From Alteromonas sp. BMJM2 (lineage in GTDB: Bacteria; Pseudomonadota; Gammaproteobacteria; Enterobacterales; Alteromonadaceae): a DNA stretch of 64,000 bases. Below, one piece after another: positions 27,507-36,486 of this stretch. The stretch spans positions 434,001 through 498,000 of the forward strand of contig NZ_JAPVOT010000001.1 in assembly GCF_027257845.1 (NCBI RefSeq). The letters run 5' to 3'. The notes under the pieces are model-generated. The model was not told the origin of the DNA. It searched no databases and was given only the letters and a program-made list of their open reading frames with translations. Within the stretch, counting starts at the first letter, position 1. Each line of letters begins with the position of its first letter. The position numbers and the translations under genes were made by a program.

Positions 27507-29297
27507 TCAAACTGAAGATGTAGGATACAAGTTTGCAAGAGCAGTCTCTCTATTATGAACGCTTTTGAAATGAGCTTTCCTCGCCTCATCAACTGCTGCC
27601 ATAAGTTCAGACAGAATAGTATCAATACCTTCTGTGCTGCTGTTTTCTTTAGATTTCGAGAAACGCGCTTGTTGTAACTTATCCAGAGGCCCTCTAATGA
27701 CAACTGTATTGTTTGAATCCTCCGGCATTGGTCGTCCTCGATTATCGACATTTAAGGTGCGAAGCCATAATTGTATTGCGCTATCAATTTGCGCAATATC
27801 TTTGTTCTTCAGTTTGCTGATAAGGAACTGATAAGCCTTTTTTTCGTTGTTTAAGTTGCTTTGACTATTGAACAAGCCTTGCGTAGTTAGACTACTATTA
27901 GACTCCGTCATCACAGAGCCTTGACGACTTCTCTTTATAAATAGTATTAGCACAACAAGAGTCACTAACCAACCCAGCGCCATGACACTGATAATCAACC
28001 AAAGCGTTGCAGTATCACTTGTGTCTGAAACCTTTGCACTCTCCGAGCTAGTTTCCGGTTCAGAATTAGACGTCGTCTCCTCAAAAGAAGACGAATTATC
28101 TTCTGGAACTGCTGATTGCGGTGCACTGTTGCTTTGCCCTGAGGCTGCGACAACGTTAATTGAGCGGGGAGGGATAGTTGCATACTCTGTTTGTTCGGTG
28201 AGCGTATTGAACCAAGGTATAGTCACCTCAGGCAACACCATTGTCCCAGGTTCCGTAGGAATGATAGCTAACGAACTTTGACGTTGAGCAATGAGACTCT
28301 GATTTTTTTCAACCGTTGTTGTATTTGATTGATCTGGATAGAGCTTGAATGTAGGCGGATAAAACTCTGGAATTTCGGGTAATTGCTCTTCTACTACACC
28401 GAGAGCAGTGAGAGTGACAATTCGCGTAACGGGTTCACCGACAACAAAATTATCACCTTGCGGCCATTCCTCATCAATTCTCACCATTTCAGAAGGTAGC
28501 CAGGCGTAATCGATGTCTTGAGGAATAGGGTTTATATTGACGACAATATCTGGCCCCACACGATTAATTTGTTGTGTGCGATTAAAAAAACCAAAGCGTT
28601 GATTAGTATTTGCCGCCATCACCTCACCGGTAAACACAGGTCCTCGCAGGGTGAACTCTCCAGAAGCTTGAGGCATCACAGCAAATTGCCGCTCAATAAT
28701 TTGATAACGTCTTCCATTTAAGATATCAGCATACTGCTTGTCGTCGCCTAGTTGTCTTATTTCTGCATTTTCCATTTCTGGAGCTTGTAAACTGCCTCTT
28801 TCGATATTGCTCGAGAGATGGAGTTTTACGGTGTACAGCAATTGCTGATTTAGATAAGCCTCGTTCTTATCAACATCAGTCGTGACGAAGTAATCTCTCG
28901 CTACGTTTGTTTGCTCCTGTACCGGGATCACCGACACTTCGATGGGTGAAGTCGTTTTATCTTCAATCCGTAGAGATGGAATGGTGAAAGTACCTTCCTT
29001 TCTAGGAAATAACGTTGTGGTCCACGTGGTGGTGCGTTTTGCATCGAAGTTGACAATAGACGTCTGACTGCTTACCGAAGTGCGACCAACCACGAAATCT
29101 TTTAACAATGAGGAGCTGTCGAAAGCATCGCGATCTGCGCTTCCATTTGCAGTTACTGTCAGCCGTATGGCTTCGTCTAACATTACCGGGTTTCGGTCGA
29201 TAGTGGCCTCAACTGACTCTATATCAGCCTGCACATGATAACTGATGAAAAAAGTAAAAATTAACAATAAAAATGTAGATTTAGATAAAGCATTCAT
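27507..29297 (-). CDS. batD: BatD-like aerotolerance protein
   Basis: A 596-residue protein with a signal peptide (LLLIFTFFISYHVQA), tandem Ig-like BatD domains (VEATIDRNPVMLDEAIRLTV at the start) and a C-terminal transmembrane helix (LWLIISVMALGWLVTLVVLI) followed by a cytoplasmic tail. BatD proteins are encoded in the Bat operons linked to oxygen or envelope stress tolerance; the mechanism is not established. It directly follows batBC with no gap and is the last gene of the six-gene operon. Confidence 0.88.
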   Translation of the reverse strand: MNALSKSTFLLLIFTFFISYHVQADIESVEATIDRNPVMLDEAIRLTVTANGSADRDAFDSSSLLKDFVVGRTSVSSQTSIVNFDAKRTTTWTTTLFPRKEGTFTIPSLRIEDKTTSPIEVSVIPVQEQTNVARDYFVTTDVDKNEAYLNQQLLYTVKLHLSSNIERGSLQAPEMENAEIRQLGDDKQYADILNGRRYQIIERQFAVMPQASGEFTLRGPVFTGEVMAANTNQRFGFFNRTQQINRVGPDIVVNINPIPQDIDYAWLPSEMVRIDEEWPQGDNFVVGEPVTRIVTLTALGVVEEQLPEIPEFYPPTFKLYPDQSNTTTVEKNQSLIAQRQSSLAIIPTEPGTMVLPEVTIPWFNTLTEQTEYATIPPRSINVVAASGQSNSAPQSAVPEDNSSSFEETTSNSEPETSSESAKVSDTSDTATLWLIISVMALGWLVTLVVLILFIKRSRQGSVMTESNSSLTTQGLFNSQSNLNNEKKAYQFLISKLKNKDIAQIDSAIQLWLRTLNVDNRGRPMPEDSNNTVVIRGPLDKLQQARFSKSKENSSTEGIDTILSELMAAVDEARKAHFKSVHNRETALANLYPTSSV

Positions 29298-31280
29298 CTA
29301 CCAATCTCTCCGGTTTGATGGCATTCGCTGCCTTTTGCGTTTCTCAGCTTCTAGCTGCATTTTTCTTTTAAGCAAAAATGCAGGGTCATCGGGAACTCTT
29401 CGCATTAGGTTTTCCATGCGTTGCATTTCTTCTTTTTCTGCATCTGTTAGCGGTTCTTGTTGAGCTTGAAAACCACCAGATTCATCCTGTGCACCTGTTT
29501 GTTCTTGTTTAGATTGATCAACGTTTTCACTTTGCTCGCCAGTCTCTATAGATTCTTCGCTATCGGTTTGCTCATCTGATTGCTGTTGCCTGTTTTGCTG
29601 CTGAGATTGCTCTGAACTTTGACTTTGTTCAGCGCTTTGATTTTGCTCTGAGCTTTGCTGTTCAGCACCATTTTCATTGTCAGAGTTGTTCTTGCTTTCA
29701 GAGTCCTGGGATTGTTCCCCTTTTTCCTGACCTTGCTCTGCTTGATTTTCTTGGGACTGGCTATCTTGAGACTGCTCACCGTCTTGTTGCTCACTATCTT
29801 GGTTTTTCTGCTCTTGATTTTGTTGCTCTTGTTCCTGCTGCTGATTAATTAGCTCTTCAAGCAATGCTCTGTTAGCTTTGGCGTCTTCAAAGTCTGGCTG
29901 GCGCTCTAACACCTCACTGTACTTTTCAATAGCTGCCTCAAGTTTACCGAGCTTAGCAAGGGCATTGCCTTGATTGTAAAGACTGTCAGTGCCCGGAACC
30001 TTTTGATAGGCAGCCAATGCCTCCTCAAACCGGCCAGCCTTATACAGTGAAGACGCTTTCCAGTTAGTGTCCTCAAACTGTTCCGCAGCATCTGTAAATT
30101 GCTCTTGCTGGTAGCTATTCAGGCCCTCCTGATCTGCATTTAAAAATGGAGTTTGCCACCACGACAGTGAGCCCTCGGCTCTGGTTTCATTTTGCACTGG
30201 TTCCTCAGATGTTTGCGCCTGAGCTATCTGATTATCAAAGGGGGCTAGCACACCAACGACGATAAAAAAGAGTAAGCCTCGGCGAAATGCAAAAGCGGCA
30301 AAAGGCAAGATGAGCAACACCAAATATGGACCTACCTCTTTCCACTGGTCGCCACTTGGATTACTTTCTCCTTCGGTACTGTCGTTGGTATCTCGCTCTA
30401 ACAATGAGGTAGCGCTTAGCGCTTCTATATCGTCATCATTTGAGGTAAAGGATTCAAGTTGGCCGCCGCTTGCTTTTATAACGCCACGAACCACGTCTTC
30501 TTTCAGCTTAGGAATAACGATACTGCCTGATGTATCTTTAAGAAGCTCGCCATTTAACTGGCGAATTGGCGCACCTTGGGCAGTGCCTACAGTCAGTGCG
30601 TTTACCTTAAATGGAATACCACTAACGTATTCTTGTAACTCTTGCTGTTGACCAAATTCAATGCCATCCGTAATCCAATATATTGCTCCGTTGGTAAATC
30701 CTGCGTTGGTTAATAAATCGTTAGCCGCCTCTATACCTAAAAGGGGATCGCTGCCAGGCACAGGCATGATCTCAGGTGACAAACTGGGCAGCAAACTCGT
30801 TATATTGGCTGCATCTTCAGTTAATGGACTGATGACAAAGGCGTCACCTGCATAGGCCACCAGACCCATTTCACCCTCAGATATTTTATTTACTAAATCA
30901 ATGGCTTTGTATTTAGCGCGGGTGAGCCTATCTGGTGTCATATCTGTTGCTCGCATTGACATCGACATGTCAAGAACCACCACATGCCCCATTTTAAGCT
31001 GGTAAACCGGTTGGGGGAGACGTTCCCAAGTTGGACCTGCAAGGGCTACAACAGCGAAAAACCACGTAAATGGTAGAAGCCAAAGTGGGGGACGTTTTCC
31101 TTTTTCTACTTTTCCTACAATCATATGTTTGTAGAGATGTGCGGGAATAACTGCTTGCCAGCCCGTATGCTTCGTCGTGCGAGTTCTTAGCCAGACATAA
31201 AGCACTAATAACGGGATCGCGCTGAAAAACCACTCAGGCCGAATAAAATGAAGGTTGTTTAAAAATTCAGTGTTGATCAC
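29298..31280 (-). CDS. BatB-BatC fusion: VWA plus TPR protein
   Basis: 660 residues. The N-terminal half is BatB: two membrane helices and a von Willebrand A domain with the metal-site DMSMSMRATDMTPDR (DxSxS). A membrane helix (YLVLLILPFAAFAFRRG) links it to a TPR segment of BatC type (SLYNQGNALAKLGKLEAAIE and following). The last 160 residues are low-complexity, very rich in Gln, Glu, Ser and Asn, ending in a basic helical tail (KRKMQLEAEKRKRQ). In many genomes BatB and BatC are separate or fused; here one frame spans both. It overlaps the end of batA by 4 bases. Confidence 0.88.
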   Translation of the reverse strand: MINTEFLNNLHFIRPEWFFSAIPLLVLYVWLRTRTTKHTGWQAVIPAHLYKHMIVGKVEKGKRPPLWLLPFTWFFAVVALAGPTWERLPQPVYQLKMGHVVVLDMSMSMRATDMTPDRLTRAKYKAIDLVNKISEGEMGLVAYAGDAFVISPLTEDAANITSLLPSLSPEIMPVPGSDPLLGIEAANDLLTNAGFTNGAIYWITDGIEFGQQQELQEYVSGIPFKVNALTVGTAQGAPIRQLNGELLKDTSGSIVIPKLKEDVVRGVIKASGGQLESFTSNDDDIEALSATSLLERDTNDSTEGESNPSGDQWKEVGPYLVLLILPFAAFAFRRGLLFFIVVGVLAPFDNQIAQAQTSEEPVQNETRAEGSLSWWQTPFLNADQEGLNSYQQEQFTDAAEQFEDTNWKASSLYKAGRFEEALAAYQKVPGTDSLYNQGNALAKLGKLEAAIEKYSEVLERQPDFEDAKANRALLEELINQQQEQEQQNQEQKNQDSEQQDGEQSQDSQSQENQAEQGQEKGEQSQDSESKNNSDNENGAEQQSSEQNQSAEQSQSSEQSQQQNRQQQSDEQTDSEESIETGEQSENVDQSKQEQTGAQDESGGFQAQQEPLTDAEKEEMQRMENLMRRVPDDPAFLLKRKMQLEAEKRKRQRMPSNRRDW

Positions 31281-32311
31281 GTCTGCTTCTCCACGCTTTC
31301 TCTAATGAGTCTTTTTAAACTCCCATTACCAAAAAGTGATGTTAAAAATGCACCTGTCACCCATAACATTGAGGCTAGTAAAGCGAATGCCAAAGGGAAG
31401 AAGAACAAAGCGGTAAGCGGCCGCATTTTGCGAGTTTCACCTTCGATAGGCTCAAGTGTATCGAGCTGTTGATAAATAGAATTGAGCTCTTCAGCATTGC
31501 GAGCACGAAAATACTGACCGCCAGTAGAGCTGGCAATATCCGAAAGCATTGTCTCGTCTAGCTCTTGGGAAGGGTTGATTTGTCGGCTACCAAAGAAGCT
31601 TTGGATTAACATTTTGTCAGCGCCTACGCCAATGGTGTAGATTTTTACGCCTTTATTGATCGCCAGTTCTTTTGCTTGCTCTGGTGTGATGTTACCCGCT
31701 GTGTTTTGACCATCAGTCAGGAGAATTAGCACATTGTTTGATTCATCTTTTGCATCAAACCGTTTTACCGCCAAGCCTATGGCATCGCCAATAGCAGTTT
31801 GTTCACCGACTAACCCGATGACGGCCTCACTGAGAAGTGTGGATACGGTTTCTCTATCGTAAGTAAGCGGTGCCTGAACATAGGCTGTGTCAGCAAACAA
31901 AATTAACCCTAACCTGTCACCTACTCGACGTTGAATAAAGTCGTACACTACAGATTTTGTCATTGCTAATCGGTTAACCTGTCGGCCATTTAACTGCATA
32001 TCGTCTATTTTCATACTGCCGGATAAATCTACCGCAAGCATCATTTCTCTGCCTTCGTTGGGAATGCTAACGGGCTCACCAAGCCATTGGGGTTGAGCGG
32101 CAGCCGTGACTAGCGCTAGCCATATAAGCGTTGCTGTCGCCAGTGCGACCTTACTCTTTTTAACCGTTCTGTCTTCATTGTGTTGCTCGGGACGCAGTCT
32201 AGGCACTCGAAGAGCAGCCAATGAAGGTTCTGACGCCTTAGGAACTAGAAACCTCACTAACAAGGGCAAAGGCAGCGCAAGAAATGCCCACCACCAATTA
32301 AAATCCAGCAT
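31277..32311 (-). CDS. batA: BatA-like VWA domain membrane protein
   Basis: 344 residues: N-terminal hydrophobic segment (WWWAFLALPLPLLVRFLVP), a second helix, a von Willebrand A domain with the MIDAS motif DLSGSMKIDDM and the later TDGQNTAGN, and a C-terminal membrane helix (ALFFFPLAFALLASMLWVTG). ATG 32311 (MLDFNWWW) is chosen because it overlaps the DUF4381 stop as TAATG. The longer open frame runs back into that gene. It presumably binds a partner in the periplasm together with BatB. Confidence 0.9.
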   Translation of the reverse strand: MLDFNWWWAFLALPLPLLVRFLVPKASEPSLAALRVPRLRPEQHNEDRTVKKSKVALATATLIWLALVTAAAQPQWLGEPVSIPNEGREMMLAVDLSGSMKIDDMQLNGRQVNRLAMTKSVVYDFIQRRVGDRLGLILFADTAYVQAPLTYDRETVSTLLSEAVIGLVGEQTAIGDAIGLAVKRFDAKDESNNVLILLTDGQNTAGNITPEQAKELAINKGVKIYTIGVGADKMLIQSFFGSRQINPSQELDETMLSDIASSTGGQYFRARNAEELNSIYQQLDTLEPIEGETRKMRPLTALFFFPLAFALLASMLWVTGAFLTSLFGNGSLKRLIRESVEKQT

Positions 32312-32832
32312 TATGATGTTGCCTCTGAGTACGACGATGTAGGGTGTTGCTTTCGGAATCTTGCAGTTTGAATCCACATTTTCACAGCATTATGGGATAT
32401 AGCAAAATCCGAATGCTGTGCACTATTGCGATAGAGATTTGCGTGTAGAACAGTCAAGCCATCGCTAATCGCTGGCGAATTTTTATGGCATGAAGCCAAT
32501 AAGAAGTCACGCCATTGCTGAGTATGTAGGCTACTAATGTTGTCTTTAGGAAAGTAAGAAAGGGCAGTTCGTTTTAACAATGAGTTCAATTGAACCGGCC
32601 AGTTGTCATCATGCTCTGATATTGCGGCTATTGCGCGCAACGCCTCCTTGCGAGGTTTATTAAATTCAATTCGACGTTTTATCACAATGATTAGGGTAAT
32701 TAATGCAAATACACTTACTACGAATAGAAGCCACCACCCCCAATCTAGCGGCCACCAATCCACCTCTGTAGGTGTTTTAATGTCTCGTAGTTGTAAAAGT
32801 GGATCTTGTCCTGCTGATGTCGGTAAAGCCAT
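32311..32832 (-). CDS. DUF4381 membrane protein
   Basis: A 173-residue protein with one N-terminal transmembrane helix (WGWWLLFVVSVFALITLIIVI, of which WLLFVVSVFALITLIIVI is the core) and a cytoplasmic domain containing RKEALRAIAAI and YFPKDNISSLHTQQWRDFL. DUF4381 genes consistently sit between DUF58 and batA genes in Bat/MoxR operons. Both its start and its stop overlap the neighbouring genes by one base, suggesting translational coupling. Confidence 0.85.
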   Translation of the reverse strand: MALPTSAGQDPLLQLRDIKTPTEVDWWPLDWGWWLLFVVSVFALITLIIVIKRRIEFNKPRKEALRAIAAISEHDDNWPVQLNSLLKRTALSYFPKDNISSLHTQQWRDFLLASCHKNSPAISDGLTVLHANLYRNSAQHSDFAISHNAVKMWIQTARFRKQHPTSSYSEATS

Positions 32833-33794
32833 TACACACGCTCTCTTTGCATACTTTGAAGTTGCTCGTCTAACGGATAGGCGCTAGAGACGTGATAGCG
32901 TGCAATACTCATCTGCTTTAGCGCTTGTTTAATTGCCGAGTTTTGTTCTTCGCGCCATTCACTGTAGCTAATAGTTTCCTTGCTGTCGCCAAGCACCCAA
33001 CGCTGATTTACGACGCCATCAGACACGCTTACGCTTTGCAGAGAATGGGTTTCTGGCAGTTTATGTTCAAAAGGATCATCAACGATTATGGCTCTTACTT
33101 CGCAATGACGGGTCAGGTGAGTTAAGTGTTGCTGTGCTGCTGCACTCATATTTTGAAAATCAGACACTAAGTAAACCAAACTTCCGGGCTTAGCCAAACG
33201 TCTTGCTCTAGCACAAGCATCAGCAAAGGCGATTCGATCGCGAGCTTCATTTGGCTGCTCGCCATTTGCTTCTTGGCTTAATGCAATCAACTCGTGGCAA
33301 ACGTGCAGCACTGCCTTCTTTCGACTTAACGGTTTGACTTCTTTATGACTTGTTTGGTTGAAAACTAACGCTCCTACTTTGTCCCCTCGGGCAGCGGCGG
33401 ACCAACTAATCAATGATGATACATGCGCCGCTTGCACCGCTTTTGTCAGCAGCTTTGTGCCAAACTTCATAGAAGGCAGATAATCGCAGAAAAGAAATAC
33501 AGGACGCTCTCTTTCCTCTCTATAAATTTTGGTGTGGGTTTTTCCAGTCCTTGCTGTTACGCGCCAGTCAATGGCGCGTATATCATCACCAGGCTGGTAG
33601 TGGCGAGCTTCATCGAACTCCATGCCTCTGCCTTTCTGCTTAGTGAGATAACTTCCGCTTAAGCGCGCTTGTGGCATCTTTTTTGGCGTTAAGTTCATAA
33701 GCTTAGCTAGCTGTTGATAGCGCAATAACTCTGCGGTCGTCAGATTGACCCCATCGCTTTTTAACTTCTCTAATTGCGAGTGAATGTTGGACAT
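32832..33794 (-). CDS. DUF58 domain protein
   Basis: A 320-residue soluble protein with the DUF58 core GRGMEFDEARHYQPGDDIRA followed by IDWRVTARTG and the VWA-like strand REERERPVFLFCDY. DUF58 proteins accompany MoxR ATPases and VWA proteins and are thought to be adaptors or effectors; no enzymatic activity is known. It lies 3 bases after the moxR stop and overlaps the DUF4381 start by one base. Confidence 0.9.
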   Translation of the reverse strand: MSNIHSQLEKLKSDGVNLTTAELLRYQQLAKLMNLTPKKMPQARLSGSYLTKQKGRGMEFDEARHYQPGDDIRAIDWRVTARTGKTHTKIYREERERPVFLFCDYLPSMKFGTKLLTKAVQAAHVSSLISWSAAARGDKVGALVFNQTSHKEVKPLSRKKAVLHVCHELIALSQEANGEQPNEARDRIAFADACARARRLAKPGSLVYLVSDFQNMSAAAQQHLTHLTRHCEVRAIIVDDPFEHKLPETHSLQSVSVSDGVVNQRWVLGDSKETISYSEWREEQNSAIKQALKQMSIARYHVSSAYPLDEQLQSMQRERV

Positions 33795-33797
33795 AAC

Positions 33798-34754
33798 TTA
33801 TGGCACAGCAACAACAGCGACTATTTTATCTAGCACATCATTAACCGTTACTCCCTCAGCCTCTGCCTGATAAGATAAAATAATTCGATGTCTGAGTACA
33901 TTATGAACAACGGCTTGAATATCATCGGGCCCAACAAAATCACGACCGCTGAGCCAAGCGTGAGCACGAGCACAACGATCTAGTCCGATAGTCGCTCGTG
34001 GACTCGTTCCCATTGCAATCCACTGTGCAAGGCTGTCATCGAAAAGAGTAGGCTTGCGAGTCGCCATTATCAGTTGCACTAAGTAGTTTTCTAATTCAGG
34101 TGCCATGTAAAGAGACAGGGCCTCTTGGCGAGACCTGAAAATATCGTCTTGACTCAGTGTTGGCGGTGTCATCGGCGGTTCTGACAGCGCCTCTCCTCGA
34201 GTGAGTCGTAAAATTTCTAATTCCGTGTCTGCATCTGGATAATCGATGTCCACGTGCATTAAAAATCGGTCGAGCTGCGCTTCAGGAAGTGGGTAGGTTC
34301 CTTCTTGCTCCAGCGGGTTCTGCGTTGCCATAACTAAGAATAGAGGGGGCAAAGGGTAGGTTTTACTTCCTACCGTAATCTGGCGTTCTGCCATGGCTTC
34401 TAATAGAGCAGATTGCACCTTAGCCGGCGCTCGGTTTATCTCATCCGCAAGTACTAAGTTATGAAAAAGTGGACCTTTCTGAAATACAAATTCTCCCGTC
34501 TCCGGGCGATAAATATCTGTTCCCGTTAAATCAGCAGGCAATAGATCCGGTGTGAACTGAACTCGATGGAAGTCGCCATCAACGCCGTTAGCCAGCGCAT
34601 TAATAGCGCGTGTTTTAGCAAGTCCTGGTGGGCCTTCAACAAGAAGATGTCCATCGGCAAGTAGCGCTATTAATATACTTTTTGTTAATGCGTGTTGACC
34701 AATAATTTGTTGGTCAAGATAAGCATGTAATTGTTTAAATTGCTCTGCTGCCAT
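33798..34754 (-). CDS. MoxR family AAA+ ATPase
   Basis: A 318-residue MoxR ATPase. Walker A is GPPGLAKTRAINALA (about residues 40-54), Walker B is LVLADEINRAPAKVQSALLEAM, sensor 1 is VMATQNPLEQEGTYPLPEAQ, and the lid domain carries GTSPRATIGLDRCARAHAWL. MoxR ATPases act as chaperone-like remodelers of VWA-domain partners, here BatA and BatBC encoded downstream. It is the first gene of the operon; the promoter lies in 34755-35174. Confidence 0.95.
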   Translation of the reverse strand: MAAEQFKQLHAYLDQQIIGQHALTKSILIALLADGHLLVEGPPGLAKTRAINALANGVDGDFHRVQFTPDLLPADLTGTDIYRPETGEFVFQKGPLFHNLVLADEINRAPAKVQSALLEAMAERQITVGSKTYPLPPLFLVMATQNPLEQEGTYPLPEAQLDRFLMHVDIDYPDADTELEILRLTRGEALSEPPMTPPTLSQDDIFRSRQEALSLYMAPELENYLVQLIMATRKPTLFDDSLAQWIAMGTSPRATIGLDRCARAHAWLSGRDFVGPDDIQAVVHNVLRHRIILSYQAEAEGVTVNDVLDKIVAVVAVP

Positions 34755-35174
34755 ATTGCCATTTTTCCAATTAAATTCTAGTTATCAGGAAGTGTAAGTG
34801 ATGAGTAGGAGAAATTGTTGACCACTCAACACAAAAAAAGCGTAGTTTGTGGCGTCATCGCCTAGACTTGCCTAAACAATGACACAAAACAGACTGTGTT
34901 TCTCATATAAGGTTCATTTTGCATTAGTTCAAGTCTCTTATATTTGTGAAAAACACGATTTGTCGTATCTGAATAGAAAGAAATACTGGCGTGGCTCCAC
35001 ATTAATCAACTAGCTAAAAGTTAGTTCGCCCATATTCTTTGCTTGATGACCGTTATATTCCTCGCATTATTTGCTATTTTGTTCATAGTTTGTAAAAATC
35101 AGTGTTATTACAGGTCAGACCACTTGTGCTGAGTGCCAATAACACTTGCTAAGGGTCACTAATTTAGGTGCATT
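34755..35174. other. Divergent moxR-fadI promoter region
   Basis: A 420-base gap between divergent operons with no supportable gene. Both promoters must lie here. A FadR-like palindrome is present near the fadI side (see separate entry). Confidence 0.5.
35110..35127. promoter_or_regulatory. Candidate FadR-type operator upstream of fadI
   Basis: ACAGGTCAGACCACTTGT contains the palindrome GGTC-A-GACC, the core of known enterobacterial FadR sites (TGGTCnGACCA-like), 48 bases before the fadI start. FadR regulation of fadIJ is known in Enterobacteria; extension to this organism is inference. Confidence 0.5.
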
Positions 35175-36485
35175 ATGTCCACAAAACAATCAGTTACTAC
35201 CCGAGAGGGTGATCGTATCGCTATTGTCGCGGGGTTACGTACTCCTTTTGCAAAGATGGCGACATATTTTCACGGCGTTCCCGCTGTAGATCTTGGCAAG
35301 ATGGTAGTGAACGAACTTCTTGTTCGTCATGGCATACAAAAAGAGTGGGTCGATCAGGTTGTCTACGGACAAGTAGTGCAAATGCCTGAAGCACCAAATA
35401 TTGCCCGTGAAATTGTATTAGGTACTGGCATGAATGTGCATACAGATGCATATAGTGTGTCTCGTGCGTGTGCGACCAGCTTTCAGTCTACAGTGAATAT
35501 CGCTGAGAGTATGATGGCGGGCCACGTACAGGTTGGTATCGCAGGCGGCGCAGATTCCACATCGGTATCACCTATTGGTGTTTCAAAAAACCTAGCCAGA
35601 GCGTTGGTTGATTTACAGAAAACGAAAACTCTTGGTCAGAAGCTTAATATTTTCAAGCGCTTGGGTCTTAAGGACTTGGCGCCGGTTCCACCTGCTGTTG
35701 CAGAGTATTCAACAGGTCTGTCAATGGGGCAAACCGCAGAGCAAATGGCAAAGTCTCATAATATTTCCCGTGAAGAGCAAGACAAATTGGCTCACCGCTC
35801 GCATAGTTTTGCAGCGAAAAGCTGGGAAGAAGGCAAATTATCCGATGAAGTCATGACTGCCTACGCCGAACCGTACAAAGGCGCTCTTGAGCGTGATAAC
35901 AATGTGCGTTTTAACTCAACGTTAGAAGGTTACGCGAAGCTTCGTCCTGTTTTTGATAAGAAATATGGTTCTGTAACGGCTGCTAACGCCACGCCACTCA
36001 CCGACGGTGCTTCTGCCGTTATTATGATGACCGAGAGCCGAGCCAAAGAGTTAGGATACACCCCACTTGGTTATATTAAGAGCTATGCATTCTCTGCTAT
36101 CGATGTATGGGAAGACATGTTGATGGGGCCTTCCTATGCCACTCCAATTGCGCTAGATAGAGCCGGAATGACGCTAAACGATCTTACCCTAATTGAAATG
36201 CACGAAGCATTTGCAGCGCAAACGCTGGCTAACGTGAAAATGTTTGCAAGCGATAAATTTGCCAAAGAAAAGCTAGGGCGAAGCAAAGCCACGGGCGAAA
36301 TTGATATGGATAAGTTCAATGTAATGGGAAGCTCGATTGCGTATGGTCACCCATTTGCCGCTACAGGAACTCGTATGATTACGCAGATGCTAAATGAGCT
36401 AAATCGTCGTGGAGGCGGAAGTGGCCTTCTTACAGCATGCGCAGCCGGTGGTTTAGGCGCAGCTATGATTGTGGAGACAGAATAA
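35175..36485 (+). CDS. fadI: Acetyl-CoA C-acyltransferase FadI
   Basis: FadI, 436 residues. It is the thiolase of the beta-oxidation multienzyme complex, cleaving 3-ketoacyl-CoA with CoA. Catalytic motifs are [17 protein letters not shown] (nucleophilic Cys around residue 98), the C-terminal [12 protein letters not shown] (His) and [14 protein letters not shown] (second Cys). The length fits FadI rather than the shorter FadA. The fadJ start follows directly after its stop codon. Confidence 0.96.
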   Translation: MSTKQSVTTREGDRIAIVAGLRTPFAKMATYFHGVPAVDLGKMVVNELLVRHGIQKEWVDQVVYGQVVQMPEAPNIAREIVLGTGMNVHTDAYSVSRACATSFQSTVNIAESMMAGHVQVGIAGGADSTSVSPIGVSKNLARALVDLQKTKTLGQKLNIFKRLGLKDLAPVPPAVAEYSTGLSMGQTAEQMAKSHNISREEQDKLAHRSHSFAAKSWEEGKLSDEVMTAYAEPYKGALERDNNVRFNSTLEGYAKLRPVFDKKYGSVTAANATPLTDGASAVIMMTESRAKELGYTPLGYIKSYAFSAIDVWEDMLMGPSYATPIALDRAGMTLNDLTLIEMHEAFAAQTLANVKMFASDKFAKEKLGRSKATGEIDMDKFNVMGSSIAYGHPFAATGTRMITQMLNELNRRGGGSGLLTACAAGGLGAAMIVETE

Positions 36486-36486
36486 T

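Noticed and set aside
29546..29794. Lysine/serine-rich open frame opposite or out of frame within batBC
   Set aside because: It is a shadow of the repetitive Gln/Glu-rich tail of the BatBC protein. It has no ribosome site and its composition follows from the codons of the real frame.
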